Shown: piece by piece, positions 1-5,289 of the stretch
Numbering within the stretch: the first letter of the stretch is position 1
Layout: each line of letters opens with the position of its first letter
Assembly: GCA_002707335.2 (NCBI GenBank)
Contig: PAMN02000038.1
Span: 1-8,486, forward strand
Length of the DNA: 8,486 nt
Reading direction: 5' to 3'
Source of the DNA: Methanobacteriota archaeon
Lineage (GTDB): Archaea; Thermoplasmatota; Poseidoniia; Poseidoniales; Poseidoniaceae
The notes under the pieces: model-generated
What the model saw: the letters and a program-made list of their open reading frames with translations, nothing else
The model's database searches: none
What the model was told of the DNA's origin: nothing
Program-made: the position numbers and the translations under genes

Positions 1-385
1 GTATTTCTGCTGGAGGCGCTGGCATTCCTGGTGGTGCTGGTGGCATTTCCGCTGGAGGAGCAGGCATTCCTGGTGGTGCTGGTGGCATTTCCGCTGGAGG
101 AGCAGGCATTCCTGGTGGTGCAGGAGGCATTTCTGGTGGAGGAGCTGGCATTCCAGGTGGTGCTGGTGGCATATCTACAGGAGGAGCTGGCATTCCAGGT
201 GGTGCCGGAGGCATTCCTGGAGGCGCTGGTGGCATTCCAGGAGGCGCTGGTGGCATTCCCGGAGGTGCTGGAGGCATTCCTGGAGGTGCTGGTGGCATTC
301 CTGGAGGTGCTGGAGGCATTCCTGGAGGTGCTGGTGGCATTCCTGGTGGTGGTGGCGGGGTTCCTGTTTGTTCATCTTCGCTCAT
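1..385 (-). CDS. Proline-rich heptad-repeat protein, N-terminal part (3' end outside window)
   Basis: The protein starts MSEDEQTG and then runs into a proline-rich array. Near the N-terminus the unit is P-P-A-P-P-G-M, seven residues (21 bp), copied almost exactly; further in, it alternates with variants such as APPAEM and APPVDM. Methionine codons fall every 21 nt from 338 down to 23, which makes sixteen repeats in frame with no stop, and the array continues past the window edge. The ATG at 385 has a strong ribosome-binding site, GGGAGG at 398-393, seven bases away. The opposite strand is also open here, but only because the repeat lacks stops; it has no comparable start signal. The array should form an extended polyproline-type, probably cytoplasmic, segment, and its PPPPP run would likely need aIF5A to translate. 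The folded C-terminal domain is not visible, so I assign no function. Confidence 0.8.
   Translation of the reverse strand, partial: MSEDEQTGTPPPPPGMPPAPPGMPPAPPGMPPAPPGMPPAPPGMPPAPPGMPPAPPGMPPAPPGMPAPPVDMPPAPPGMPAPPPEMPPAPPGMPAPPAEMPPAPPGMPAPPAEMPPAPPGMPAPPAEI
2..357. repeat. 21-bp tandem repeat array coding PPAPPGM heptads
   Basis: At least sixteen units of exactly 21 bp, all in the same frame, lie within the minus-strand proline-rich gene. Units between about 212 and 345 are nearly identical. Those from 23 to 190 diverge and show a 42-bp higher-order period, alternating PPAPPG and PAPPAE/PVD types. The near-identical block at the 5' end of the gene suggests recent unit duplication, while the divergent block is older. 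The array is cut by the window edge, so the total copy number is unknown. Confidence 0.95.
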
Positions 386-504
386 TTTTCTTCCTCCCAT
401 GTAGCATGACGGCATCCTGCCATCGATGCGCAGCGTATAACCATTTTGAGTAAATTATCAATGCAATAAATTCGTTTTGTTAATAACGGCAGGTTGATGA
501 GGGA
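386..504. promoter_or_regulatory. Divergent intergenic promoter region
   Basis: This gap separates the minus-strand proline-rich gene from the plus-strand GPN GTPase. A TATA-like GGTTATAC (442-435, minus strand) lies where a start site near 411 would give a leader of about 26 nt carrying the GGGAGG ribosome-binding site. On the plus strand TAAATTAT (451-458) could place a start near 480, about 25 nt before the GTPase ATG. Both are pattern matches to the archaeal TATA element; no BRE or start site is proven. Confidence 0.35.
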
Positions 505-1341
505 ATGTATCAGCGCAGAAGCATGGTCGGTTTAGATTCTTCATCACCTCCCGTGATTTTTGTTGTTGGAACTGCAGGTGCAGGAAAATCATCCCTTGTT
601 ACATCATTTCAAAGATGGAGTAGATTTATCGAAACTGAAGTGATTGCTATTAACCTCGATCCCGGAGCAGAAAGAGTTCACTATGACGCTGAGTTTGATG
701 TAAGAGATTTGATATCTCTTACAGAAGTCATGAATGAATATGATTTAGGTCCGAATGGCGCACAAATTCTGGCTGCGGATTTAGTGGCTGCTCAAGCAAT
801 GGAAGTTGCAGACGAGCTACATGCACTCTCTGGTGAATTGATGGTAGTCGATACTCCGGGACAGGTTGAATTATTCGCATTTAGAGAAGCTTCATCTCAT
901 TTGATAGAAGTTCTAGGACAAGATCAGGCAGCAATAATTTATCTTTTTGACCCGATGTTGTCACGAAGTCCATCTGGCTTTGTATCCCAAATGTTACTAT
1001 CAAGCATCGTTGAGTTTAGGTTAGGGCTACCTACGAAGAATTTTTTATCTAAGGCAGATTTGTTAGAAGAAGAAGAGTTAGAAAAGATTCTAGAATGGTC
1101 AGAGAGACTTGAAATTCTAGAACTCGCACTTTATGATGAAGCCGGTGGCCAAAGAACTGAGTTTGCAATAAATCAACTTAGAATGATGCAACAATTTTCC
1201 CAGACTCCAGGATTGACACCATTATCTAGCGAAACCGAAGATGGAATGGCTGATGTTATGACTTTCGCTCAAGCCTTGTTTGGAGGAATGAGCGATGCTA
1301 GGGATGGATTCGCCCAGGACATAGAATACGAGAGAAATTGA
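505..1341 (+). CDS. GPN-loop GTPase (XAB1/ATP_bind_1 family)
   Basis: A 278-residue P-loop GTPase of the GPN family shared by archaea and eukaryotes. Visible motifs are the Walker A loop GTAGAGKS (residues 22-29), the family-defining Gly-Pro-Asn (82-84) in YDLGPNG, the G3 motif DTPGQ (116-120) and an SKAD version of the G4 motif (182-185) where NKxD is more usual. The length matches the single-domain archaeal members, which form homodimers in which the GPN loop reaches into the partner's active site. Eukaryotic relatives help assemble and import RNA polymerase II; the archaeal role is not settled. The start at 505 is chosen because it opens the frame, but GAGGG lies only about one base upstream, too close for a normal ribosome-binding site. 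ATG 523 is an alternative that removes six residues. It is followed after 40 nt by argF, probably on the same transcript. Confidence 0.93.
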   Translation: MYQRRSMVGLDSSSPPVIFVVGTAGAGKSSLVTSFQRWSRFIETEVIAINLDPGAERVHYDAEFDVRDLISLTEVMNEYDLGPNGAQILAADLVAAQAMEVADELHALSGELMVVDTPGQVELFAFREASSHLIEVLGQDQAAIIYLFDPMLSRSPSGFVSQMLLSSIVEFRLGLPTKNFLSKADLLEEEELEKILEWSERLEILELALYDEAGGQRTEFAINQLRMMQQFSQTPGLTPLSSETEDGMADVMTFAQALFGGMSDARDGFAQDIEYERN

Positions 1342-1381
1342 TTCCGATTTAACTTTGAACTGCCCATTACCCCAGAGGTCC

Positions 1382-2353
1382 ATGGCAGAGCATTTACTTG
1401 CAATAGACGACGTGGCTGAGGATTTTGAATCGATACTAAAATGGGCGATTGAATTTAAGAAAATGTGGAAGGCTGGCGACGAAATAGCAATGAGTTTCAC
1501 ACCATTAGCGGATTTAGCAGTCGGTAGTATCTACGAAAAACCTAGCACACGAACAAGGGTTTCGTTTGAAGTTGGAATAAACAGACTTGGTGGGTACCCG
1601 TTGACATTGTCGAAAAATGATATTCAACTTGGTAAATCAGAATCAATTGGAGACACTGCTAGTGTTTTGTCAAGATATCTTGGTGCAATAACATACAGGT
1701 GCTTCGGACACGAAGATGTTGCTGAATTAGCAGCTAATTCCGACGTACCTGTCCTTAATGCATTGTCGTACAAGCACCATCCCTGCCAAGCAGCAGCGGA
1801 TTTGATGACAATCATGGAACATTATCAAGACACAGAAAATCTATCTGTTAGTTGGGTTGGTGATGGAAACAATGTCTTGCATGATTTGATGCTAGCATGC
1901 GCAATGTTAGGAATTGATTTTACTTATGCGATACCTAAAGGATACGAACCCCATGAAGATGTGGTACAAAGAGCAAAAGATTTTGCTGATGAAAATGGAA
2001 GTCGAATGGAGGAATTTAATGACCCTGTCGAGGCCGTTAAAGGTGTGAATGTAATCTATACTGATGTATTCGTATCAATGGGAGAAGAAGATATGAAAGA
2101 CAAGATCAATGATTTTGAAGGATTTCAAGTGAATATGGATTTAGTTTCCAACGCTGACAATAATTGGTCATTCATGCATTGTTTACCCGCTCATCGTGGA
2201 GATGAAGTTACTAACGAAGTTATGGACCACAAGAATAGTATCGTATTTGATCAGGCAGAGAATAGGATGTGGGCACAAATGAGTCTATTGAGTTACTTTG
2301 TAGATAACGGAGCATGGGCTGCAATGGCAGATTTAATGGGAATATACCTTTAA
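1382..2353 (+). CDS. argF: Ornithine carbamoyltransferase
   Basis: This enzyme transfers the carbamoyl group from carbamoyl phosphate to ornithine to make citrulline, the sixth step of arginine synthesis, in the cytoplasm. The 323-residue product has all the signature sites: the carbamoyl-phosphate loop STRTR (55-59), HPCQ (133-136), the GDGNNV turn (160-165), the ornithine-specific SMG loop (232-234, in DVFVSMGEE) and HCLP with the reactive cysteine (266-269). The SMG loop separates it from aspartate carbamoyltransferase. I chose ATG 1382, preceded by GAGGT at 1375-1379, over an in-frame TTG at 1355 because MAEHLL is a natural start for the family; the spacing to GAGGT is short. The gene follows the GTPase closely, and its TAA ends at the base before the stop codon of the convergent UbiA gene. 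Anabolic versus catabolic use cannot be read from sequence; no arcA or arcC is nearby. Confidence 0.96.
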   Translation: MAEHLLAIDDVAEDFESILKWAIEFKKMWKAGDEIAMSFTPLADLAVGSIYEKPSTRTRVSFEVGINRLGGYPLTLSKNDIQLGKSESIGDTASVLSRYLGAITYRCFGHEDVAELAANSDVPVLNALSYKHHPCQAAADLMTIMEHYQDTENLSVSWVGDGNNVLHDLMLACAMLGIDFTYAIPKGYEPHEDVVQRAKDFADENGSRMEEFNDPVEAVKGVNVIYTDVFVSMGEEDMKDKINDFEGFQVNMDLVSNADNNWSFMHCLPAHRGDEVTNEVMDHKNSIVFDQAENRMWAQMSLLSYFVDNGAWAAMADLMGIYL

Positions 2354-3211
2354 TCAGAGTAAACTTACTTGAAGTGCAAATGCTATCAATCCAAGTAACA
2401 TACCAACCCTAATTTTTTGTTGTGCCTGATAATCCTCTCCCCTAAAGAGTGGACCATTCAATGAGAACATGACAAATATTGCTGGACCATGGAATAGAAT
2501 CTGATGATATTCAAACGGACCATACAAATGTGCTAAGCCTAATGTCACCATTGAAAGAAGTATGAATACATAGGCTACTGCTCTAGCATTATCCAATCCA
2601 ATTCTCATTGGCAAAGTGTTTCTGCCTTCATCGGACTCCATGTCTTCGCAGTCTTTGACTATCTCTCTGGCCAAATTAGCAAAGAAAGCCACAGCAGCCG
2701 CATAAATTACAATTGGTGTATTCACTAATGATACAGATGCTGCGCCGAATAAAATAACAGCCCCTACCATCAGAGATATTGAGATGTTACCCATTAATCC
2801 GTAATTCTTTGTCTTTGGACCTGAATCATATGTCAACATTAACATCGATGCTGCAAGCCATATCATTACGATAGCAATTGGTTTTTCTGAGAGATAAGAT
2901 CCAACAGCCATTAATCCCAAACTTATAATCCCAAACAAATAAGCCACTTTTGCAGCACTTTCTACTGAAATTCTGCCAGAAGGTATCGGTTTGTGAGACT
3001 TATTTTTTCTATCAATATCTACATCAGCAACATCGTTCATGGTGTTACCTGCAGCCATAAAGCATACAGCAGAAGTGGTTTGAAGGGCAACGAGGCCTGC
3101 TGATTGGGAATCCCAATCACCACTGAGGGCGAGGTGAGCACCAATTGGCACTGCGATAGTAGCCAGTATCACGTTTTTTGGTCGTGATAGCTCTAAAACC
3201 TCGCGCCACAT
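2354..3211 (-). CDS. Digeranylgeranylglyceryl phosphate synthase (UbiA-family prenyltransferase)
   Basis: A 285-residue integral membrane prenyltransferase. In archaea this family attaches the second geranylgeranyl chain to geranylgeranylglyceryl phosphate, the step that creates the diether lipid core. The two Mg/diphosphate-binding motifs are intact: N-D-x2-D-x3-D at residues 59-67 and D-x2-D-x3-D at 187-194 (KDCEDMESDEG). The LTYDSGPKTKNYGLMGN segment near 127-142 and the IPSGRIS loop after motif 1 are also typical of UbiA. About eight hydrophobic helices span the rest. A UbiA enzyme acting on quinone or heme is possible, but the KDCEDMESD motif and archaeal setting favour the lipid enzyme. 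I chose ATG 3211 over the adjacent TTG 3214; neither has a ribosome-binding site, and seven C residues lie just upstream. It sits 30 nt after the winged-helix gene, probably in one transcript. Confidence 0.88.
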   Translation of the reverse strand: MWREVLELSRPKNVILATIAVPIGAHLALSGDWDSQSAGLVALQTTSAVCFMAAGNTMNDVADVDIDRKNKSHKPIPSGRISVESAAKVAYLFGIISLGLMAVGSYLSEKPIAIVMIWLAASMLMLTYDSGPKTKNYGLMGNISISLMVGAVILFGAASVSLVNTPIVIYAAAVAFFANLAREIVKDCEDMESDEGRNTLPMRIGLDNARAVAYVFILLSMVTLGLAHLYGPFEYHQILFHGPAIFVMFSLNGPLFRGEDYQAQQKIRVGMLLGLIAFALQVSLL

Positions 3212-3241
3212 CAAACCGGGGGGGATGTTAGAGGTAAATGG

Positions 3242-3481
3242 TCAGTTCGCTGAAAGAGCCCAAATACAGACCCTTTCTCGGAATCCTGCCATTGTTACGC
3301 CCTCTGTGACTCCTAATTTTTGAAATCTCGAATCTCTAGCAAGAACATTACCAATTTGATTCATTGTAGCGCCCCAGCGAAATCTACTATTGACGTGATC
3401 TAGTATTTGGCTAGTGTTGGATTCCCCATTTTCTCCCAAAAATACTACGATTTCATTTCGTAATCTACCGGTTCTGCTCAT
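3242..3481 (-). CDS. Small winged-helix (wHTH) protein
   Basis: A 79-residue basic protein whose pattern fits one winged-helix domain: a first helix (about 5-17, RLRNEIVVFLGENG), a second (22-33, NTSQILDHVNSR), a recognition-type helix (39-52, TMNQIGNVLARDSR) and a C-terminal beta wing (about 54-76). The layout resembles small archaeal transcription regulators and DNA-binding domains; the exact family is not recognised. ATG 3481 is preferred to the adjacent TTG 3484 because GAGGGG lies seven bases upstream. It precedes the UbiA lipid gene by 30 nt in the same direction, so it may be co-transcribed with and perhaps regulate that gene, but this is inference. A 9-bp inverted repeat 45 nt upstream of its start is a candidate operator. 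Confidence 0.78.
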   Translation of the reverse strand: MSRTGRLRNEIVVFLGENGESNTSQILDHVNSRFRWGATMNQIGNVLARDSRFQKLGVTEGVTMAGFRERVCIWALSAN

Positions 3482-3526
3482 CAAGCTTCCCCTCTTGCTC
3501 TTCTTCTGAGATTATTCCATGTGTTA

Positions 3527-3550
3527 GAAACCTCTATTGTAAGAGGTTTC
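3527..3550. repeat. Perfect 9-bp inverted repeat, possible operator
   Basis: GAAACCTCT (3527-3535) is followed after six bases by its exact reverse complement AGAGGTTTC (3542-3550); two flanking T/A pairs at 3524-3525 and 3552-3553 extend it past one mismatch. It lies about 45 nt upstream of the winged-helix start codon, where a regulator binding near the promoter would act. It could instead be an RNA hairpin. Confidence 0.55.
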
Positions 3551-3666
3551 CAATCCCAGTCAACATCTTCCCAAACAATGTGTGTTCGGTACTTACTAGT
3601 TGCTTTTTCTTCCGTTTTGCTCGGTTCGAAATCCGAGAACTTTAGTGTTGGTTGCATGAATCTAAG

Positions 3667-3764
3667 AAATCAGGGTTACTATATGAAGAAAAGAAGTGGA
3701 CTCGTTGTTGAAAGTAAAACTAATGAAACGAGTTATAGCGCCCTGATTTTCACTTTCATTTTTT
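3667..3764 (+). ncRNA. Candidate small structured RNA (low confidence)
   Basis: An outer stem pairs AAATCAGGG (3667-3675) with CCCTGATTT (3741-3749), nine perfect pairs. Inside it ACTCGTT (3700-3706) pairs with AACGAGT (3727-3733), seven perfect pairs around a 20-nt loop. The outer 3' arm runs directly into T-tracts (3746-3764), as expected for archaeal termination on the plus strand. No known RNA family is recognised: I see no RNase P or SRP signature and no C/D boxes. No clear TATA element fixes a 5' end, and the strand is inferred only from the T-tracts. It could be chance pairing or part of a longer tRNA precursor. Confidence 0.25.
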
Positions 3765-3775
3765 ATGAAAATGAA
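3755..3775. repeat. AT-rich 8-bp hairpin
   Basis: TTCATTTT (3755-3762) is the exact reverse complement of AAAATGAA (3768-3775), with a five-base loop. It contains the six-T tract at 3759-3764 and lies 53 nt before the tRNA. It may belong to a terminator or simply reflect AT-rich sequence. Confidence 0.45.
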
Positions 3776-3795
3776 TCCCAATACAACCCGTTCAG

Positions 3796-3803
3796 AATAA
3801 ATA
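3796..3803 (+). promoter_or_regulatory. TATA box for tRNA-Glu
   Basis: AATAAATA is centred about 28 bases before the mature 5' end of the tRNA, the usual spacing for an archaeal TATA element with a start just ahead of the tRNA. It is assigned by spacing and AT content only. Confidence 0.5.
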
Positions 3804-3827
3804 CGGGTGACAATTGGACTGCCTGTC

Positions 3828-3900
3828 GCTCGTATAGTGTAGTGGCCCATCATGAAGGCCTCTCGAGCCTTCGACCCGGGTTCAAATCCCGGTACGAGCA
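3828..3900 (+). tRNA. tRNA-Glu (anticodon CTC)
   Basis: A 73-base cloverleaf without intron. The acceptor arms GCTCGTA (3828-3834) and TACGAGC (3893-3899) pair perfectly, with discriminator A at 3900. The anticodon stem AAGGC/GCCTT (3855-3859/3867-3871) encloses loop CTCTCGA, giving anticodon CTC at 3862-3864, which reads GAG. The T-arm is CCGGG-TTCAAAT-CCCGG. The D-arm is short, as in other archaeal tRNA-Glu. No CCA is encoded, so the 3' end is added by the CCA-adding enzyme. The last 14 bases recur with one mismatch at 4412-4425. Confidence 0.96.
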
Positions 3901-3911
3901 CTCGCACTGAC

Positions 3912-3929
3912 ATGTTCAAATATGAACAT
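3912..3929. promoter_or_regulatory. Operator-like inverted repeat upstream of the acidic gene
   Basis: ATGTTCA (3912-3918) and TGAACAT (3923-3929) form a perfect 7-bp inverted repeat around AATA. It begins 12 bases after the tRNA end and 57 bases before the acidic gene's ATG. The AT-rich centre could double as a TATA element with a start near 3947, so a bound dimer would block transcription. A second weak repeat (CTACTT 3940-3945/AAGTAG 3955-3960) follows. No regulator is identified. Confidence 0.4.
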
Positions 3930-3968
3930 AGGGAAAAAACTACTTCCTGCTCTAAAGTAGAGTTAGTT

Positions 3969-4367
3969 ATGACAGACGAAAGTGTCATTGAGCTTTCTCA
4001 AGCCACGGATTTAGAGGTCCGTACTTTACTTGCTTCAATCCTTAATGAGTACCGTAGGAGAAAAATTGACATTTCACTCACCCGAACTTTGATCGGAGAG
4101 GATTTTGAATTGGTAGTATCAGTCACAGATGACCGCAAGGAAGTGTACGTAAAATGGCTGCAAGAAATTGAGGAATATGACGATCTAGAAGAAGAGGATT
4201 TTGATTTGTCCGATGAGGATGTTGACTATTCAACTCAAGATGAAGATGACGAGATCTATGATGACGATGATTGGATATATGATGAGCCCTTGTCCGAAAG
4301 AACTCCAAATGACGACAGAAGCGATTCCATGAATCCTAACAGTCACCGCTACAATCCCGGGAGGTAA
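3969..4367 (+). CDS. Small highly acidic protein of unknown function
   Basis: A 132-residue protein I do not recognise. Residues 1-64 look folded: a predicted helix (about 14-31, DLEVRTLLASILNEYRRR) followed by beta-strand-like segments (33-51 and 57-64). Residues 66-106 are extremely acidic, with 25 Asp or Glu out of 41, mixed with Tyr and Trp. The tail (107-132) is polar and probably disordered. There is no signal peptide or membrane segment. ATG 3969 is chosen because the earlier in-frame ATGs lie in the tRNA (3852) or in the operator-like repeat (3912); no strong ribosome-binding site is visible. The gene converges on the endonuclease and lies between the two copies of the tRNA-Glu 3' end. 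An acidic tail can bind basic proteins or mimic DNA, but nothing here proves either. Confidence 0.65.
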   Translation: MTDESVIELSQATDLEVRTLLASILNEYRRRKIDISLTRTLIGEDFELVVSVTDDRKEVYVKWLQEIEEYDDLEEEDFDLSDEDVDYSTQDEDDEIYDDDDWIYDEPLSERTPNDDRSDSMNPNSHRYNPGR

Positions 4368-4377
4368 TTCTGATCCT

Positions 4378-4404
4378 TGCAGATGATTCACCATGGCATC
4401 TGCA
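4378..4404. repeat. 8-bp inverted repeat downstream of the acidic gene
   Basis: TGCAGATG (4378-4385) and CATCTGCA (4397-4404) pair perfectly around an 11-base loop containing the palindrome CCATGG. It starts ten bases after the acidic gene's stop and lies in the gap between convergent genes, so it may help end transcription or stabilise the 3' end. The following T content is low, so it is not a typical archaeal terminator. Confidence 0.45.
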
Positions 4405-4411
4405 GATAGTT

Positions 4412-4425
4412 TCCAGGTACGAGCA
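4412..4425 (+). repeat. Partial copy of the tRNA-Glu 3' end, possible attachment-site relic
   Basis: TCCAGGTACGAGCA matches the final 14 bases of tRNA-Glu (3887-3900, TCCCGGTACGAGCA) at 13 of 14 positions, in direct orientation 525 bases downstream. Many archaeal integrative elements recombine at the 3' end of tRNA genes and leave such a fragment at the far boundary. No integrase is visible in the window, so this is a relic at best. Confidence 0.4.
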
Positions 4426-4458
4426 TCTATCAATTCAACTAAATCAATCAGAACCGAT

Positions 4459-5262
4459 TTACTCCCCGTAAAATAATTCTGAATATTTTTCAGCAAGATT
4501 TCTAGAACCTACTCTCTTGATTCCTGCTTTGATTCTTTTCCAACTGTCCTTAGTTCCAGTGACTAAATCCCAAAATTCATCCTGAACGAAAGCATCCATT
4601 TCCCTTTGCAAAGGTTTTGCTCTACCACCATTATTTTGCCACCATGAATCAGAATCAAATGTTGGTCCATATGGACTGTATGGAAAAACAATACCAACAG
4701 TTACGTCCTCATTTGGATATCTAAGCCAGAAATACGAATACCAGTGTAATACTTTGTTTGCAAAATTATTTGCGTTCGATGAGTTAATTTGAACTGTTTT
4801 AGTGTCGAAGATATAATGTCTCTCATCTTTCGTAAACCACATGTCAATACCATCTCCAGATGAAGTACTTACAAATTCGATGTCATCACTGCTTTCTTGC
4901 AGACACATTTCGCGCAATTCCGTAAGAATTTTATTGAAATTTGTCTGATCAGGATTATCTTTCCTTTCATTGTCTACTTTAGCCAAAAAATCTGAAATCC
5001 TTTTAGGTAAATTTTTGGGTTTGTAAAATCCCTTTGGGTTATGTATAGAAAAACCACTTTTACTTGCGAATATGTAACTAAGTCTTTCCCATATTTTTGT
5101 ACCTATACTTGTCTCGAGTCCACCCATGATTGATCTTATCCTCCTTTCAATGGGAAAGATTTCATCGAGGATTACATGTTTTGTTTTTGGTGATGTTTTC
5201 CCGTCAAGGTAAGATCTGATGGCCTCTTCAACAATAGTTTCTACAATCGTCTCTATTTCCAT
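4459..5262 (-). CDS. Type II restriction endonuclease, TdeIII-like, PD-(D/E)xK fold
   Basis: The 267-residue partner of the upstream methyltransferase. A PD-(D/E)xK-type catalytic core is visible: GDGIDMW (136-142, Asp140) followed by YIFDTKT (Asp153 and Lys155 in D-T-K), with a long helix behind it (about 160-181). The N-terminal segment FPIERRIRSIMGGLETSIGT (36-55) resembles the TdeIII family, whose founding member cuts GGNCC; I recognise the family with moderate confidence and cannot read the target site from sequence. Without the neighbouring methyltransferase this would be called only a nuclease-like protein. ATG 5262 is chosen because a weak GTGA lies five bases upstream; GTG 5271 would add three residues. 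It follows the methyltransferase stop by 27 nt, so the methyltransferase is made first from a shared transcript, which protects the host. No catalytic residue or frame appears broken. Confidence 0.75.
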   Translation of the reverse strand: MEIETIVETIVEEAIRSYLDGKTSPKTKHVILDEIFPIERRIRSIMGGLETSIGTKIWERLSYIFASKSGFSIHNPKGFYKPKNLPKRISDFLAKVDNERKDNPDQTNFNKILTELREMCLQESSDDIEFVSTSSGDGIDMWFTKDERHYIFDTKTVQINSSNANNFANKVLHWYSYFWLRYPNEDVTVGIVFPYSPYGPTFDSDSWWQNNGGRAKPLQREMDAFVQDEFWDLVTGTKDSWKRIKAGIKRVGSRNLAEKYSELFYGE

Positions 5263-5289
5263 GTTATTCACTTACTTTATTTTAATTTA

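Larger units (their letters stand above)
3482..3827. other. Gene-free intergenic region with clustered inverted repeats
   Basis: About 345 bases lie between the winged-helix gene and tRNA-Glu. Open frames cross this stretch on both strands but run into the tRNA and encode nothing recognisable, so I do not call them. The region holds a 9-bp inverted repeat (3527-3535/3542-3550), a T-arm-like hairpin (3620-3637), a nested pair of stems (3667-3675/3741-3749 around 3700-3706/3727-3733), an AT-rich hairpin (3755-3775) and the tRNA promoter. T-tracts at 3746-3749, 3754-3756 and 3759-3764 after the outer stem resemble an archaeal terminator for a plus-strand transcript. Confidence 0.6.

Noticed and set aside
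1..360. CRISPR array
   Set aside because: The repeats are contiguous 21-bp coding units with no spacers between them.
31..453. Long plus-strand open frame rich in AFL/VAF repeats
   Set aside because: It is the antisense of the 21-bp repeat array; the minus-strand frame has a strong ribosome-binding site and a sensible proline-rich product.
3521..3910. Plus-strand open frame of 129 codons
   Set aside because: It runs through the whole tRNA-Glu gene, crosses several inverted repeats and shows no recognisable protein pattern.
3662..3988. Minus-strand open frame of 108 codons
   Set aside because: It contains the typical antisense-tRNA peptide VLVPGFEPGS, so it is a spurious translation across tRNA-Glu.
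4230..4496. Minus-strand open frame of 88 codons with a hydrophobic end
   Set aside because: Its hydrophobic C-terminus is simply the reverse of the acidic gene's Asp-rich codons, and it overlaps both neighbouring genes.
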